In this document: piece by piece, positions 36,551 through 45,192 of the stretch
Layout of the letters: each line of letters opens with the position of its first letter
Position numbering within the stretch: the stretch's first letter is position 1
NCBI RefSeq assembly: GCF_000816845.1
Contig: NZ_CP006880.1
Coordinates: 248,001 to 312,000 of the forward strand
Source of the DNA: Rhizobium gallicum bv. gallicum R602sp
Lineage (GTDB): Bacteria; Pseudomonadota; Alphaproteobacteria; Rhizobiales; Rhizobiaceae
DNA: 64,000 nt
Reading direction: 5' to 3'
Made by a program: the position numbers and the translations under genes
The notes under the pieces: model-generated
Told to the model about the DNA's origin: nothing
The model's database searches: none
What the model saw: the letters and a program-made list of their open reading frames with translations, nothing else

Positions 36551-36815
36551 TGCATGCAACACGCGTGCCAGAAGGTAATTTACTGGTTTTTATAGATTAT
36601 TAGCTGTCTTAAAACTCTCGCTGCGTAAAGTGCATACAGATTGATCGCATATACGCATAAAAAATAGTCAGTAAGTTTTCTTGTTCATTTAGAGTGCGCC
36701 CGTTGATATCGCGTCGAGTTGGATGTGGCGCCTCAGGCCATCGAAAAAATAGACGTTAACAATAGCTTGCGCAGTACAATTTGACTTATCGAGTCCCGAA
36801 CGGCATCTGTATGCA
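36551..36815. promoter_or_regulatory. Divergent promoter region with TGCATACA-type repeats
   Basis: The 341-base gap between the BMP receptor gene and the GntR gene contains related octamers: TGCATGCA at 36551-36558, TGCATACA at 36631-36638 and its inverted form TGTATGCA at 36808-36815, the last 28 bases before the GntR ATG. A GCATATACGC piece lies at 36647. FCD-type GntR regulators often bind such TGTATACA-like palindromes, so these are candidate operators for the divergent regulator. No riboswitch-like RNA was recognised here. Confidence 0.5.
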
Positions 36816-36842
36816 GAGGGTAAAAGTAGGTAGATTCGCACC

Positions 36843-37535
36843 ATGAAGCAGGCCAGACCCAGAGAAGTCATCCGCACCGGAACCACCGTCGAACAGATGG
36901 TGCGAGCGATTTCCGACATGATCGTCACAGGCGCAATCCTTCCGGGCGCGAAGTTGGACGAGGTCTCGCTCGCAGTTCGTTTCGACGTTTCGCGCACGCC
37001 GGTCCGAGAGGCTTTGCGTGAGCTGGGTGCCATGGGATTGATCGTGCGCGAGCCAAATCGCAGTGCCATCGTTACCAATGTCACCGAGGCTTATCTACAT
37101 TCGATGTTCGAGGCGATGGCGGAACTCGAAGCGATCTGCGCCAGGCTTTCGGCCGACCGTATGACGGTCGATGAGCGGCGCGCGCTTGAGTTGATGCATC
37201 GAGGATCGATGAGGCTGGTGCATACCGGCGCGGCAGAGGAATATTCGGCTCACAACACCGAATTCCACACCCGGCTTTATCGCGGCGCGCATAACGATCA
37301 TGTCTTCGAGATGGTGACCCAGACGCGAGCGCGGCTCGCGCCCTTTCGGCGGGCGCAGTTCCGTCTGCCCGGGCGTCTGGCTAAATCCTATGAGGAGCAC
37401 GGGCGGATTGTAACGGCGATCATGCGAGCGGATGCCGCGGCCGCGGGGCAGGCGGCGTATTCCCATGTGGAAATTGTTAGCGATGCCAGCGCGGTATTTG
37501 CAGCAGCCGGGGAGCGGAGAGAGCGCGACGCGTAA
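36843..37535 (+). CDS. GntR-family transcriptional regulator with FCD domain
   Basis: This 230-residue regulator has a winged helix at about residues 15-80 (LPGAKLDEVSLAVRFDVSRTPVREALRELGAMGLI) and an all-helical FCD effector domain afterwards (ELEAICARLSADRMT, EYSAHNTEFHTRLYRGAHND, SYEEHGRIVTAIMRADA). It is divergent from the biuret-type operon and is the likely regulator of that operon and of itself. The inducer is unknown; an intermediate such as biuret or allophanate is a natural guess only. Confidence 0.92.
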   Translation: MKQARPREVIRTGTTVEQMVRAISDMIVTGAILPGAKLDEVSLAVRFDVSRTPVREALRELGAMGLIVREPNRSAIVTNVTEAYLHSMFEAMAELEAICARLSADRMTVDERRALELMHRGSMRLVHTGAAEEYSAHNTEFHTRLYRGAHNDHVFEMVTQTRARLAPFRRAQFRLPGRLAKSYEEHGRIVTAIMRADAAAAGQAAYSHVEIVSDASAVFAAAGERRERDA

Positions 37536-37714
37536 AACCAGGCGCCGTCATACCCGCCACAACGACGAAAAGCCAAGACGGCCAAAAACGCCCGAGGTCG
37601 CCATAACAACGGCAAGAAATCGGTGGATCATTTAGCTGGCCTTGTGGCTTTTGCTGAGTTCGTAGTCGGGCTTCTTGTTATCCCGGGCCCCCTCACAAGG
37701 TGAATTTAGTTCTC

Positions 37715-38494
37715 CACAGCCTGGCAGTGCGCAAATTTGGATACGCACTCAGCACCAGCGGCGCCGACTGGCAATCGGACGGGTCGGGGCCGTCGGAATT
37801 GTTTTAACCGGCCACCTCAGCGATCGATATAGCGCACAAACCGTGGAGTACGTGTCCGGACTGGCCGAGGCGCTGGCATCAGCGAAAATCGACCTCCTGA
37901 TGAGCCCGCTGCTCGACGAGGACGAAATGGCGATCTATCGTCGGTGGATATCGAGTGAAAGCGTTGATGCGGTTATCTTGATGGATCCTGAGTGTTCAGA
38001 TCCGCGCATAAAGCTGTTCGTCGCAATCTCCTTCTGACCCAGATCAAGAAGGTAAGACGTCGCGTGCCGGTAAGCGCCCTCATTGTCGATATCCAGCCAG
38101 GCACAGGGGAGATCAACGTCGGTACTGCCGTGCAGCACGAACGGGACGACCGAGACAGGCTTTCGCGCAGCCACCCGCCTATTGTCCATGACGCCACGTC
38201 CGACCGCTTTCATAGTGGGTTCGATGATGACTACCGTTTGTGTCTATCAGGCAATACGATCGAATGGTTGGGAAGTGGGATGAGATATCTCCGTGATTGC
38301 CGACGACGACGTCTTCCCCTACATGAGTGCAACCGACATGGTGCCGATCCTGACCACGACGCGACCATCGGTTCGACTTGCAGGGTTGAAGATCGCGGAG
38401 ATGTCAGCGAGCATTCTCGATGGGAAAGATGCTTCCTCACTGAGCGAAAAATGGTCGGTCGAGCTGAGGCAGTCTACGGCACCTCCGCGGACCT
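37715..38494 (+). pseudogene. LacI-family regulator pseudogene with an internal inverted segment
   Basis: Three pieces of one LacI/GalR ligand-binding domain can be read. Plus strand about 37770-38010 gives GRVGAVGIVLTG to DAVILMDPECSDPRIKL. The continuation lies on the minus strand at about 38015-38145, giving VVPFVLHGSTDVDLPCAWLD, IDNEGAYRHATSYLLDLGQK and EIAT. The plus strand resumes at about 38150 with TGFRAATRLLS, RPTAFIVGSMM and VYQAIRSNGWEVG. It then meets an in-frame TGA (38281-38283) where relatives have Arg, and continues DISVIADDDVFPYM to STAPPRT. The helix-turn-helix end is missing or shifted (VRKFGYALS in another frame near 37730). About 50 residues between the second and third pieces also seem lost. 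Confidence 0.82.
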
Positions 38495-38580
38495 GAGGCA
38501 CAGTGATGGTTTCCCGAAGGTCGGTCGTGCATAGTCTCGACCCGAAGGGGACCGTCCTCTTCCTGCATGACTTCCCGGAA

Positions 38581-38838
38581 CTATGTTTGCATGGAAGGCA
38601 GTACCCCGGCTCTCCACGCTTTCGATTTGTCCGGTTTCGGGGTCTCGTCGCGGCCGACGTCGGTAAGTTGTAGGTTGCGGCTTGTTCGGATGATGAGGTT
38701 TGCGCCGAGATATCGCTCCAGATCGGCGACCTTGCGGCTGACGCTCGGCAGCGGCGCATTCAGCTTCCGGCTGCCCGCCGACAAGCTCTCGGCGTCAACC
38801 ACCGCAAGCACAACCCGCATTGCATCAAGCCGATCCAT
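38581..38838 (-). pseudogene. N-terminal fragment of a LysR-family regulator
   Basis: The 85-residue frame starts MDRLDAMRVVLAVVDAESLS and runs through a LysR winged helix (PLPSVSRKVADLERYLGANLIIRTSRNLQLTDVGRD), then leaves the family and stops at LPSMQT. LysR regulators are about 300 residues, and no ligand domain follows on this strand. The fragment abuts the LacI pseudogene, so this spot has been rearranged more than once. Confidence 0.82.
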
Positions 38839-39108
38839 AACGTCCCACGACTAGAAGCCTCGATGTTGAGGATATGAGAAATCGGTTCTGCTGAATATGC
38901 CGCACAGCCGTCTGCGTGAATCGTATCCCGATCATGGTCTGATGGGTGCGTATCGAGAGGGTGGTTCTCATTTTCGCTGGGTACCGGCAAAGGCTCGCGG
39001 CCAGTAAACTTTCCTCATTCGATCAAGGGTTTCGCTCGATTGCTAACCAAAGTTGTCAGCGTCACCGCAGCCAAATTTCCAGTGACGCAACCTCAAGGGA
39101 TGACCAAT

Positions 39109-40077
39109 ATGAACAGGGTCTTTTATGTTGGCGTGTCAGCCGCTCTCTTTGCGGCCTTTGCCTTTTCGCTCAACTTCGTTGTGCCCTTCATCATTGGTGA
39201 CTATTCCACCTTTGATTTTGCCCTAGTCCGTCACCTTGTGTCAGCGCTCGTCGGGCTTTACATCCTGTTTTCCGAGAAGGGCATCATGCGCCACCTCACG
39301 CTTCGAAACTGCCTGCAAGCCATCTGGCTCGCCTTTGTCGGATATGTCGGCTACTTCCTGACGGTGACGGGAGCGGCCATCTTTGCCGGCCCAGTCATCG
39401 CTCCCGCCTTTCTGGGTCTGGTTCCGATCGTATTGATGGTCATCGGTAATCAGCGTCAGGGATCAATGCCATGGCGATTCCTTATAATGCCTTTGGCGCT
39501 GGTGGTGGTCGGACTCGTTCTCGTCAATGGCCCGGCATTCACGGCCGAAGGATTGAACTCTGTCCAATCGTTGTGGATTGGCGTGCCGCTATCGCTCGCT
39601 GCCGTGGGACTTTGGGTCTGGTTCGCCCTTGCCAATCAAGCTGCACTCACCGCCCAGCCGGACATGCCCTCCGGTGTGTGGTCGGCGCTGATACTGGTCG
39701 GCGGCGGCGTCTTGATGCTGGCGTTTTATCCTGTCGGTGCCGCGATGGACCTCTTCCAGCTTCCAACATTGGGATTCGGCTGGAGTGCCGCCGGCAGCCT
39801 ATATGTTTGGGGTGTGTCCCTCGCGCTGCTGGCAACCGTAGGCGGCGTCTGGGCCTGGAACATTGCATCACGGAGCCTGCCGGTTGCCTTCGCCGCGCAA
39901 TTGATCGTCTCGGAAACGGCCTTCGGTGTTATCGGAGGACTTGTCGTACATGCCCGCTGGCCAACCCCGATCGAAGCGGCTGGGGTGGTTGTCCTGATCG
40001 CCGGCGTTGTTCTGTCAGTGCGGGATTTCTACGACCGCCAATTCAACATCGGAAAAACATTGCTTGCGCACGAGTGA
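39109..40077 (+). CDS. DMT-superfamily transporter (EamA-like)
   Basis: This 322-residue membrane protein has about ten hydrophobic helices in two related halves, as in drug/metabolite exporters of the EamA group. The ATG at 39109 is chosen because AAGGG lies nine bases upstream; the ATG at 39100 is too near. The first half contains FDFALVRHLVSALVGLYIL and the second ends with LIVSETAFGVIGGLVVHARWPTPIEAAGVVVLIAGVVLS, the usual final EamA helices. Likely exports a small metabolite. It is not in an operon with its neighbours. Confidence 0.88.
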   Translation: MNRVFYVGVSAALFAAFAFSLNFVVPFIIGDYSTFDFALVRHLVSALVGLYILFSEKGIMRHLTLRNCLQAIWLAFVGYVGYFLTVTGAAIFAGPVIAPAFLGLVPIVLMVIGNQRQGSMPWRFLIMPLALVVVGLVLVNGPAFTAEGLNSVQSLWIGVPLSLAAVGLWVWFALANQAALTAQPDMPSGVWSALILVGGGVLMLAFYPVGAAMDLFQLPTLGFGWSAAGSLYVWGVSLALLATVGGVWAWNIASRSLPVAFAAQLIVSETAFGVIGGLVVHARWPTPIEAAGVVVLIAGVVLSVRDFYDRQFNIGKTLLAHE

Positions 40078-40283
40078 CCTGCTCCGCGCAGGATCAATTG
40101 CACTGGCATCGGAGATGAAATCACCAACGCAGCGCCCGCATTTGCCGCAAAGCTGCCGTCAGGAGCGACAAATGCAGGGTCGACAGTTCGAAATCATTCA
40201 AGGCGACGTATTATACGAGTGTCCAGCTCTCGGGGACGCTTGGCAGTCAACGAGAGGTCGCTTGCTCAACCCGGAGGCGAAGA

Positions 40284-41492
40284 TCAGCTGCGAGGCTGCA
40301 GCAGCGCCAAGGCGCCCGTCGATGCGGCAAGGACGGTGGTAAGGGTCAAGGGGCCGACAGCGCCGTAGTGATCGACGACATAGCCGCCGAAAACCGCACC
40401 GATACTGATGGCGACCTGAAAAGAGACGACCATCAGGCTCCCCGCTGCCTCCAGAGCGTCGGGTGCTCCGCGGGACAGATTGGTCGGCAGCACCACCGGC
40501 GCCATGCCGAACGCGAAGCCCCAAAGTGAAACGAAGGCGAACGCAACGCCGATATGAGCACCCCAAAGCACCAAGGCGAGCGCCGCAACCGCCATCAGCG
40601 CGGCGGTGACACCAAGCGCCAGGCGGATACTTGCGTCGGCCATTCGGCCACCGGCGACGTTGCCGATCACAGAGGCGATGCCAAACCCAAGCAGCGCTAA
40701 GGCAATCGATTCGGTTTCAAGGAGCGTCACTTGTTCGAGGAAGGGTCGCACATAAACCGAGCCAGCAAAATGCCCCGTCATCAGCAAAAGGATGGCAAGC
40801 ATTCCCAGTTGAACGCCACGCCGGCCTGTCAGCCGGAACACGTCGGCGAGGCTGTTGCTTGTGCTTGCGGGCAGCGTTGGCAAGCTGAGCGCCTGCAACA
40901 GCATGGCAAGTGCGGCAAGTCCGGCGGTCATCGCCATGGCGATGCGCCATCCCAGCCAATCGCTGATCAAAGCGCCCATCGATGGCGCAGCTATGGTGGC
41001 GAGCGAGACGCCGAGGGTGACGATAGCCATGCCCCGACCTGTCGCATTGGCGCCAACCAACCTCGCCACGACCGCGACTGAAAGCGCCCAGAAGCCACTG
41101 AGCGCGATGCCCAGTCCAGCCCGTCCCAACAACAATAGCCAAAAATCGGTCGCCAGCGCTGCAAGAATATTGGAGCCGATCGCCAACGCACTAAGACCGA
41201 CCAGCACCGCCTTGCGGTTCAGTCTGCCGATGAGAACATTGCTCAATAGGGCCGTCACGGCGCCGACGGAAGCCGTAGCGGTGACGACCTGTCCGGCTGT
41301 TCCCTCGGTAATCCCGAGATCGCGCGCCATTGGCGTCAATAGGCCCGCCGGCAAGAACTCAGCCGATACCAGCGCAAAGCTGGTTGCCGCCATCGAAAGA
41401 ACGGCAAACCAAGTCATGGCGCTCCAGGCGGCTGGCTCGGCGGTATCAAAGTCTATCGCCGCGTCGTCGAGTTCTGATGTCGTGTCCGTCAT
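40284..41492 (-). CDS. MFS transporter, DHA1-type efflux permease
   Basis: This 402-residue protein has 12 predicted helices and an N-terminal acidic tail (residues 1-25). Motif A-like sequence LIGRLNRKAVLVGLSALAIGSNILAA lies between helices 2 and 3. Other parts fit the arabinose/purine-nucleoside/chloramphenicol efflux group, such as SAEFLPAGLLTPMARDLGITEGTAGQ. A GGGAG site precedes the ATG. It lies 57 bases after an AraC-type gene on the same strand, so the regulator and pump probably form one unit. Confidence 0.9.
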   Translation of the reverse strand: MTDTTSELDDAAIDFDTAEPAAWSAMTWFAVLSMAATSFALVSAEFLPAGLLTPMARDLGITEGTAGQVVTATASVGAVTALLSNVLIGRLNRKAVLVGLSALAIGSNILAALATDFWLLLLGRAGLGIALSGFWALSVAVVARLVGANATGRGMAIVTLGVSLATIAAPSMGALISDWLGWRIAMAMTAGLAALAMLLQALSLPTLPASTSNSLADVFRLTGRRGVQLGMLAILLLMTGHFAGSVYVRPFLEQVTLLETESIALALLGFGIASVIGNVAGGRMADASIRLALGVTAALMAVAALALVLWGAHIGVAFAFVSLWGFAFGMAPVVLPTNLSRGAPDALEAAGSLMVVSFQVAISIGAVFGGYVVDHYGAVGPLTLTTVLAASTGALALLQPRS

Positions 41493-41549
41493 TGAATATC
41501 TCCCACGTTCGGAGATTTCATAGACGAACTTCTTAGGATGATATGTGTC

Positions 41550-42539
41550 TTAAAATCCGAAATTCATGTCCATTCGTCTGGAACTTGTGCGACGCACAAT
41601 GCCCGGTGACACGCTGGTGATGCGCTTGAAGGCGCGAGCGAAGGATGCCTCCGACTCATAACCTAAACGGGAAGCAACTTCGGCAACTGACATGCCGCTT
41701 TGGCCAAGCAACTCGCGGGCAAGCTGCATCCGCAGACGGCCAAGATAACGTGCCGCGCCTTCTCCTAAGATAGCGCTGAAGCGCTCGGCAAAGATCGAGC
41801 GCGACTGGCCTGCCACGGCCGCGAGGCTTTCGAGGGTCCAGTTGTGGCCGGGGTCCCGGTGCATGGCTGCCAACACACGACCGATGTGGGGGTCGCGGAT
41901 GGCGGCGAGCCAGCCGGTGGTCGAGGCGCCGCTGCAATTTACCCAACAGCGGATAAGCCGAGCTGCGAGCAAGTCTGCCATACGCGAAAGGACGGTTGCG
42001 CTGCCCATCTGGGGCTGTGAAGCCTCCGCCGTCATCGCCGTCAGCAGGGGACCAACGATCGGGTCATTGCCGGCTACATCGCAGCCTTTGATGATTGGCG
42101 GCATCAAGGCGATCAAAGGATTAAGCGCATACGCGCTCAAAGCCATGGAGCCGCAGAAGAGGGTGCTGGTCGCGCCCGTTCCTTCCCGCACCACTTCGCA
42201 GACGTTGCTGCCCAATCTTGTGATCTGACAGCTTTTGAGGGAGTCGCCCTCAACATCTGGGGCGCTGGCTAATCGATGCGCGATACCTTGCGGCAGCAGC
42301 ACCAGATCTCCATCGTTCAACTCCTGCCACCCTTGAGCTTCGGTATGGATCCAGCACGGACCCTGGCTCACGAAGTGAAAACGAAGTAGCTGTTGTTGCG
42401 GAAAGGCGATGCTCCATGGATGTCTGAGTTCGCAGCGCCCATAGTTGACGCCACTCAAGCGAAAGTCTTGTAGCACTTCGCTTAGCGCATCCATTGGGAT
42501 ATTTGACGGCGACAACGGTCGAGACGAATGGTCAAGCAT
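41550..42539 (-). CDS. AraC-family transcriptional regulator
   Basis: This 329-residue regulator has an N-terminal cupin-like ligand domain (AraC_binding_2-like, HPWSIAFPQQQLLRFHFVSQG and LNDGDLVLLPQGIAHRL) and two C-terminal helix-turn-helices (NWTLESLAAVAGQSRSIFAERF and MSVAEVASRLGYESEASFARAFKR). The start is uncertain: 42539 is the longest and 42494 (MDALSEVL) is also possible. It probably controls the MFS pump downstream. No effector can be named. Confidence 0.9.
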   Translation of the reverse strand: MLDHSSRPLSPSNIPMDALSEVLQDFRLSGVNYGRCELRHPWSIAFPQQQLLRFHFVSQGPCWIHTEAQGWQELNDGDLVLLPQGIAHRLASAPDVEGDSLKSCQITRLGSNVCEVVREGTGATSTLFCGSMALSAYALNPLIALMPPIIKGCDVAGNDPIVGPLLTAMTAEASQPQMGSATVLSRMADLLAARLIRCWVNCSGASTTGWLAAIRDPHIGRVLAAMHRDPGHNWTLESLAAVAGQSRSIFAERFSAILGEGAARYLGRLRMQLARELLGQSGMSVAEVASRLGYESEASFARAFKRITSVSPGIVRRTSSRRMDMNFGF

Positions 42540-42820
42540 TTAGCCAATTTAGGTCTCGAGCGTCTGGCATGCAAGCACGATCGTGTCGCGAGGCGATTGT
42601 CTTCCGGCAGCGGTATTTTTCTGTGAATTCGAGCGTGATCGTTGCCAGCACCGGCCTCTCTCATGCTGTCAGCCGATGGATTGAAGTCGAGTCCGAAAGG
42701 CATGGGGCGCGTCGGTTCGATTCCCAGCAAGGCAACCAGTACGAGCGCTACTGATCCGCAGACGGTAATACCGGCTCGCCTTGGGGTTGGGCATAAGTCG
42801 TCGTTTCAAAAGAAGATAGT
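42540..42820. other. Non-coding gap upstream of AraC gene and vapBC
   Basis: No gene is supported in these 281 bases. The left end should carry the promoter of the AraC gene (minus). Short frames here have no family resemblance. A T-arm-like GGTTCGATTCC near 42714-42724 is not part of a foldable tRNA. Confidence 0.4.
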
Positions 42821-42880
42821 CTGCCATCAGCTGCCATCTTGGTGGCAGAATAAGATAGCGTTATATTAGTCGCAAAGGAG
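42821..42880 (+). promoter_or_regulatory. vapBC promoter and operator
   Basis: A palindrome CTGCCA (42831-42836), six bases, TGGCAG (42843-42848) is preceded by a further CTGCCATC at 42821-42828. A TTGGTG -35 box (42839-42844) inside the palindrome and TATATT (42862-42867) at 17-base spacing give a good promoter. AAAGGAG at 42872 is the ribosome site of the antitoxin gene. The operator covering the -35 box is what is expected for autoregulation by a VapBC complex. Confidence 0.7.
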
Positions 42881-42886
42881 AATGAT

Positions 42887-43135
42887 ATGGCTGAACCACA
42901 ACTCTCAGTCAGGAGCTCGAAGGCGCGAGATCTGGCCCATCGGCTTGCCCGTCGCGAAAATCGTTCGATTGCCGACGTGGTCGAGCGAGCACTCGAATCT
43001 TATGAGATTCGGGAGGCAGGACGCGAGCCAGCTTCGACATTCTATTCCCGTCTCGTGGCGCAATTCGGAACAGATGTAGATCTGGAAGCAATAGTTCGCG
43101 AAAATCGCTATCCGCATCGAGGCCCCGAGCTTTGA
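42887..43135 (+). CDS. vapB: VapB-type antitoxin
   Basis: This 82-residue protein has an N-terminal ribbon-helix-helix-like DNA-binding part (LSVRSSKARDLAHRLARREN, then RSIADVVERALESYE) of the PSK/VapB type and a C-terminal tail that would wrap the toxin. The start at 42887 has AAAGGAG eight bases upstream. Its last codons overlap the toxin start by four bases (TTGA, 43132-43135), the usual coupled order antitoxin then toxin. Confidence 0.85.
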   Translation: MAEPQLSVRSSKARDLAHRLARRENRSIADVVERALESYEIREAGREPASTFYSRLVAQFGTDVDLEAIVRENRYPHRGPEL

Positions 43136-43545
43136 TCTTCCTTGACACCAATGTTGTTTCTGAGACCTTGAAGAAGGCGCCAAACGAGGGTGTGATTGCT
43201 TGGCTAGTTCGATACGATGCCGAACTCGCGCTGCCCACAGTGACGATCGCCGAAATCGCCTTCGCAATCCAAGAGATCAGGCCGGATCAGCGCGCCGGCC
43301 GGCTGGAGCAGGGGCTGCAAGACTGGCGACGTCGGTTTGCTGATCGCATATTCGGTCTGACAGAGGGTGCGGCGCTGGCTTACGGTGAAATTATGGGCAA
43401 TGCTGTTCGTCACGGAAGAGGAATGTCGGCACCCGATGGTATGATTGCAGCGATTGCCCAGGTAAACGGTGGCCGCTTGGCAACCCGCAATCTCACTGGC
43501 TACGAGATAACCGGGCTCTCTCTTATATCACCGTGGGACTTCTGA
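43132..43545 (+). CDS. vapC: VapC-type PIN-domain ribonuclease toxin
   Basis: This 137-residue PIN protein of the FitB/VapC type has acidic residues Asp5 (LDTNVVSE), Glu41 (TIAEIAF) and Asp102 (APDGMIAAIA) for metal binding. Asn120 stands in the final motif (LATRNLTGYEITGL). Translation starts at TTG overlapping the antitoxin stop, which should keep toxin synthesis low. The gene appears intact. The pair probably stabilises this accessory region. Confidence 0.88.
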   Translation: MIFLDTNVVSETLKKAPNEGVIAWLVRYDAELALPTVTIAEIAFAIQEIRPDQRAGRLEQGLQDWRRRFADRIFGLTEGAALAYGEIMGNAVRHGRGMSAPDGMIAAIAQVNGGRLATRNLTGYEITGLSLISPWDF

Positions 43546-43633
43546 AACCTTGCAACGCGTTGAGTGGGTTTGATGACGCCAAAAGAGTCCTCTGTGGGAT
43601 CCCAACGAATTTGCCCGCGTGCGGATCTTCAGG

Positions 43634-43720
43634 ATGCGCACTGGCATCACCGTCCACTCAAACCCTACCAATCGCAAGCGCCTGCAGGTGATTGACCGCA
43701 ACCGCCCCCAGAAGCACACT
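43634..43720 (+). pseudogene. N-terminal remnant of an IS630-type transposase
   Basis: The frame reads MRTGITVHSNPTNRKRLQVI followed by DRNRPQKH, the start of IS630-family transposases (MRTGI.V..SP.DR.RL..IVADRNSPQKHVWRA). Three residues are missing before DRN and the frame leaves the family after QKH. No catalytic DDE region follows. The remaining bases to 43903 show no further gene. It is an insertion-sequence scar next to the vapBC pair. Confidence 0.7.
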
Positions 43721-43903
43721 TCTGGAGCGCATCGAGATCAACGAGGCGGTCGCCGGAGAGCTCGGCCCACCAGAGGACATCGTCAAAACCGCTGGAGCGA
43801 ACTCAAAATTGGATAAAACTTGGGGAGAAGGTCACCCGGGCTGTACGAGATCGATCCGCTGCTAACAGACGTGAGGGAACTAACCTTCAAACCGGCACTC
43901 GGT

Positions 43904-44791
43904 TCAACCAGCTCTCACTTCGCTGAACAGCCAGTCCCGAAACGCCCTCACTTTCCGATGCCGTAATGCGCCTTCCGGGTAGACGACGTAATAGCTCCAT
44001 CGCGATTTGAGCGCGACATCGAATGGGCGGATAAGCCGGTCAGCCGCGATGTCGGCGGCGACCAGAGCGCTTCTTCCCAGAAGCACGCCTTCGCCCTGAA
44101 CGGCTGCCTCTACCGCGTAGGCCGCAGACTCGAATTTCACACCTGCTGTGTGATCGATCCCGTAGAGACCGGCAGCTTGGAGCCACGTCTGCCAGCCGAT
44201 GCGGAAGTTATCGTGGATCAGTCGGTGGTATTTCAAGTCTTCAGGCCCGCGAAGGGGATGACTTCCGTTTAAGAGTTCCGGGCTGCAAACCGGGGAGACA
44301 TCTTCGTCCATGAGAAGTTCGGAGACCACCTTCTCGTAATTGCCGTCGCCGTAACGGATCGCCAAGTCGATTCCGTCCCGGATGAAATCGGATAATGTAC
44401 CGGACGTTGAGAGGCGCACATCGATGCCCGTGTTGGCACGATGAAATTTATGGAGCCGGGGCACCAGCCATCGCCCAGCGAAACCGTCGGACGTGCTGAC
44501 GTTGAGAACACCTGTGGATCTGCTGGCTGTGGCCGCCATGGTCGCTATACCGACTCGATCCAGCGCGGCAGCAATCTCGGCGGAATAGGCGGCACCCTCG
44601 GGCGTTAATCGAACGGAACGCGTCCCGCGCTCGAACAGGCGAAGGCCCAGTACCTCTTCGAGGTTACGCACAGCCCGACTGATTGCACCGTGTGTCACAT
44701 TCAGCTCACCCGCGGCCTTCGTAAAGCTCAGGTGCCGAGCTGCGGCGTCAAATGCGGGCAGGGTGGTCAGAGGCGGGAGCTTGCGGGTCAT
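43904..44791 (-). CDS. LysR-family transcriptional regulator (GcvA-like)
   Basis: This 295-residue regulator starts MTRKLPPLTTLPAFDAAARH, with the winged helix LSFTKAAGELNVTHGAISRAVRNLEEVLGLRLFERG typical of the GcvA/AmpR branch. The ligand domain is intact (SDGFAGRWLVPRLHKFHRAN, GIDLAIRYGDGNYEKVVSELL, AVQGEGVLLGRSALVAADI). The ATG at 44791 gives the family N-terminus. It is divergent from a DUF1127 gene at 44925, a pairing often seen in rhizobia. Confidence 0.92.
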   Translation of the reverse strand: MTRKLPPLTTLPAFDAAARHLSFTKAAGELNVTHGAISRAVRNLEEVLGLRLFERGTRSVRLTPEGAAYSAEIAAALDRVGIATMAATASRSTGVLNVSTSDGFAGRWLVPRLHKFHRANTGIDVRLSTSGTLSDFIRDGIDLAIRYGDGNYEKVVSELLMDEDVSPVCSPELLNGSHPLRGPEDLKYHRLIHDNFRIGWQTWLQAAGLYGIDHTAGVKFESAAYAVEAAVQGEGVLLGRSALVAADIAADRLIRPFDVALKSRWSYYVVYPEGALRHRKVRAFRDWLFSEVRAG

Positions 44792-44924
44792 GGGGTACCT
44801 GTGAGTAATACTCACAAATCCTGCCCTGAAAGTCGTTTGTCGTCTAGCCGAAAGTCACTCAATGTTTGTGCATCGAAACGTTGCTTACCGCATTGCCGGA
44901 AGCGAACTAACAGGAGACTCTGCC

Positions 44925-45161
44925 GTGAACATAACTCATGCAAACATCGATATGTGCGGGCATATTCGCATGCATGATTTGCCCGTAATCGATTTCATCT
45001 TGGCCCGCTTTAGGGCAGCAAGCCGCGCGGCCAAGGCATAGCCCTCGGGGTATCGCCGTCGCCTGGCCATGCGGCGGATCGAGCACTTTTCGGACCATCG
45101 GCTGCACGACATTGGCTTCGAGCGCGACTGGGATGGCTCCGTGATCACCAAGCAATCGTAG
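44925..45161 (+). pseudogene. DUF1127 small protein gene interrupted by an in-frame stop
   Basis: From the GTG at 44925 (AGGAG eight bases upstream) the frame runs 38 codons to TAG at 45039-45041 and then continues in the same frame for 39 more codons to TAG at 45159. The second half (YRRRLAMRRIEHFSDHRLHD then IGFERDW) is the conserved arginine-rich DUF1127 core, and the first half ends LARFRAASRAAKA. A single base change would restore a 78-residue protein. Either it is a recent pseudogene or the stop is an assembly or read error. Confidence 0.75.
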
Positions 45162-45192
45162 CGGCACCGTTTATCAATCGAAGGAGAAAACC

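Noticed and set aside
36502..36842. Possible riboswitch upstream of the BMP operon
   Set aside because: Searched for guanidine- or purine-type conserved blocks by eye; none found, only AT-rich DNA with octamer repeats.
42713..42738. tRNA T-arm-like sequence GGTTCGATTCC followed by CAACCA
   Set aside because: The arm does not pair and no acceptor, D or anticodon stems can be formed around it.
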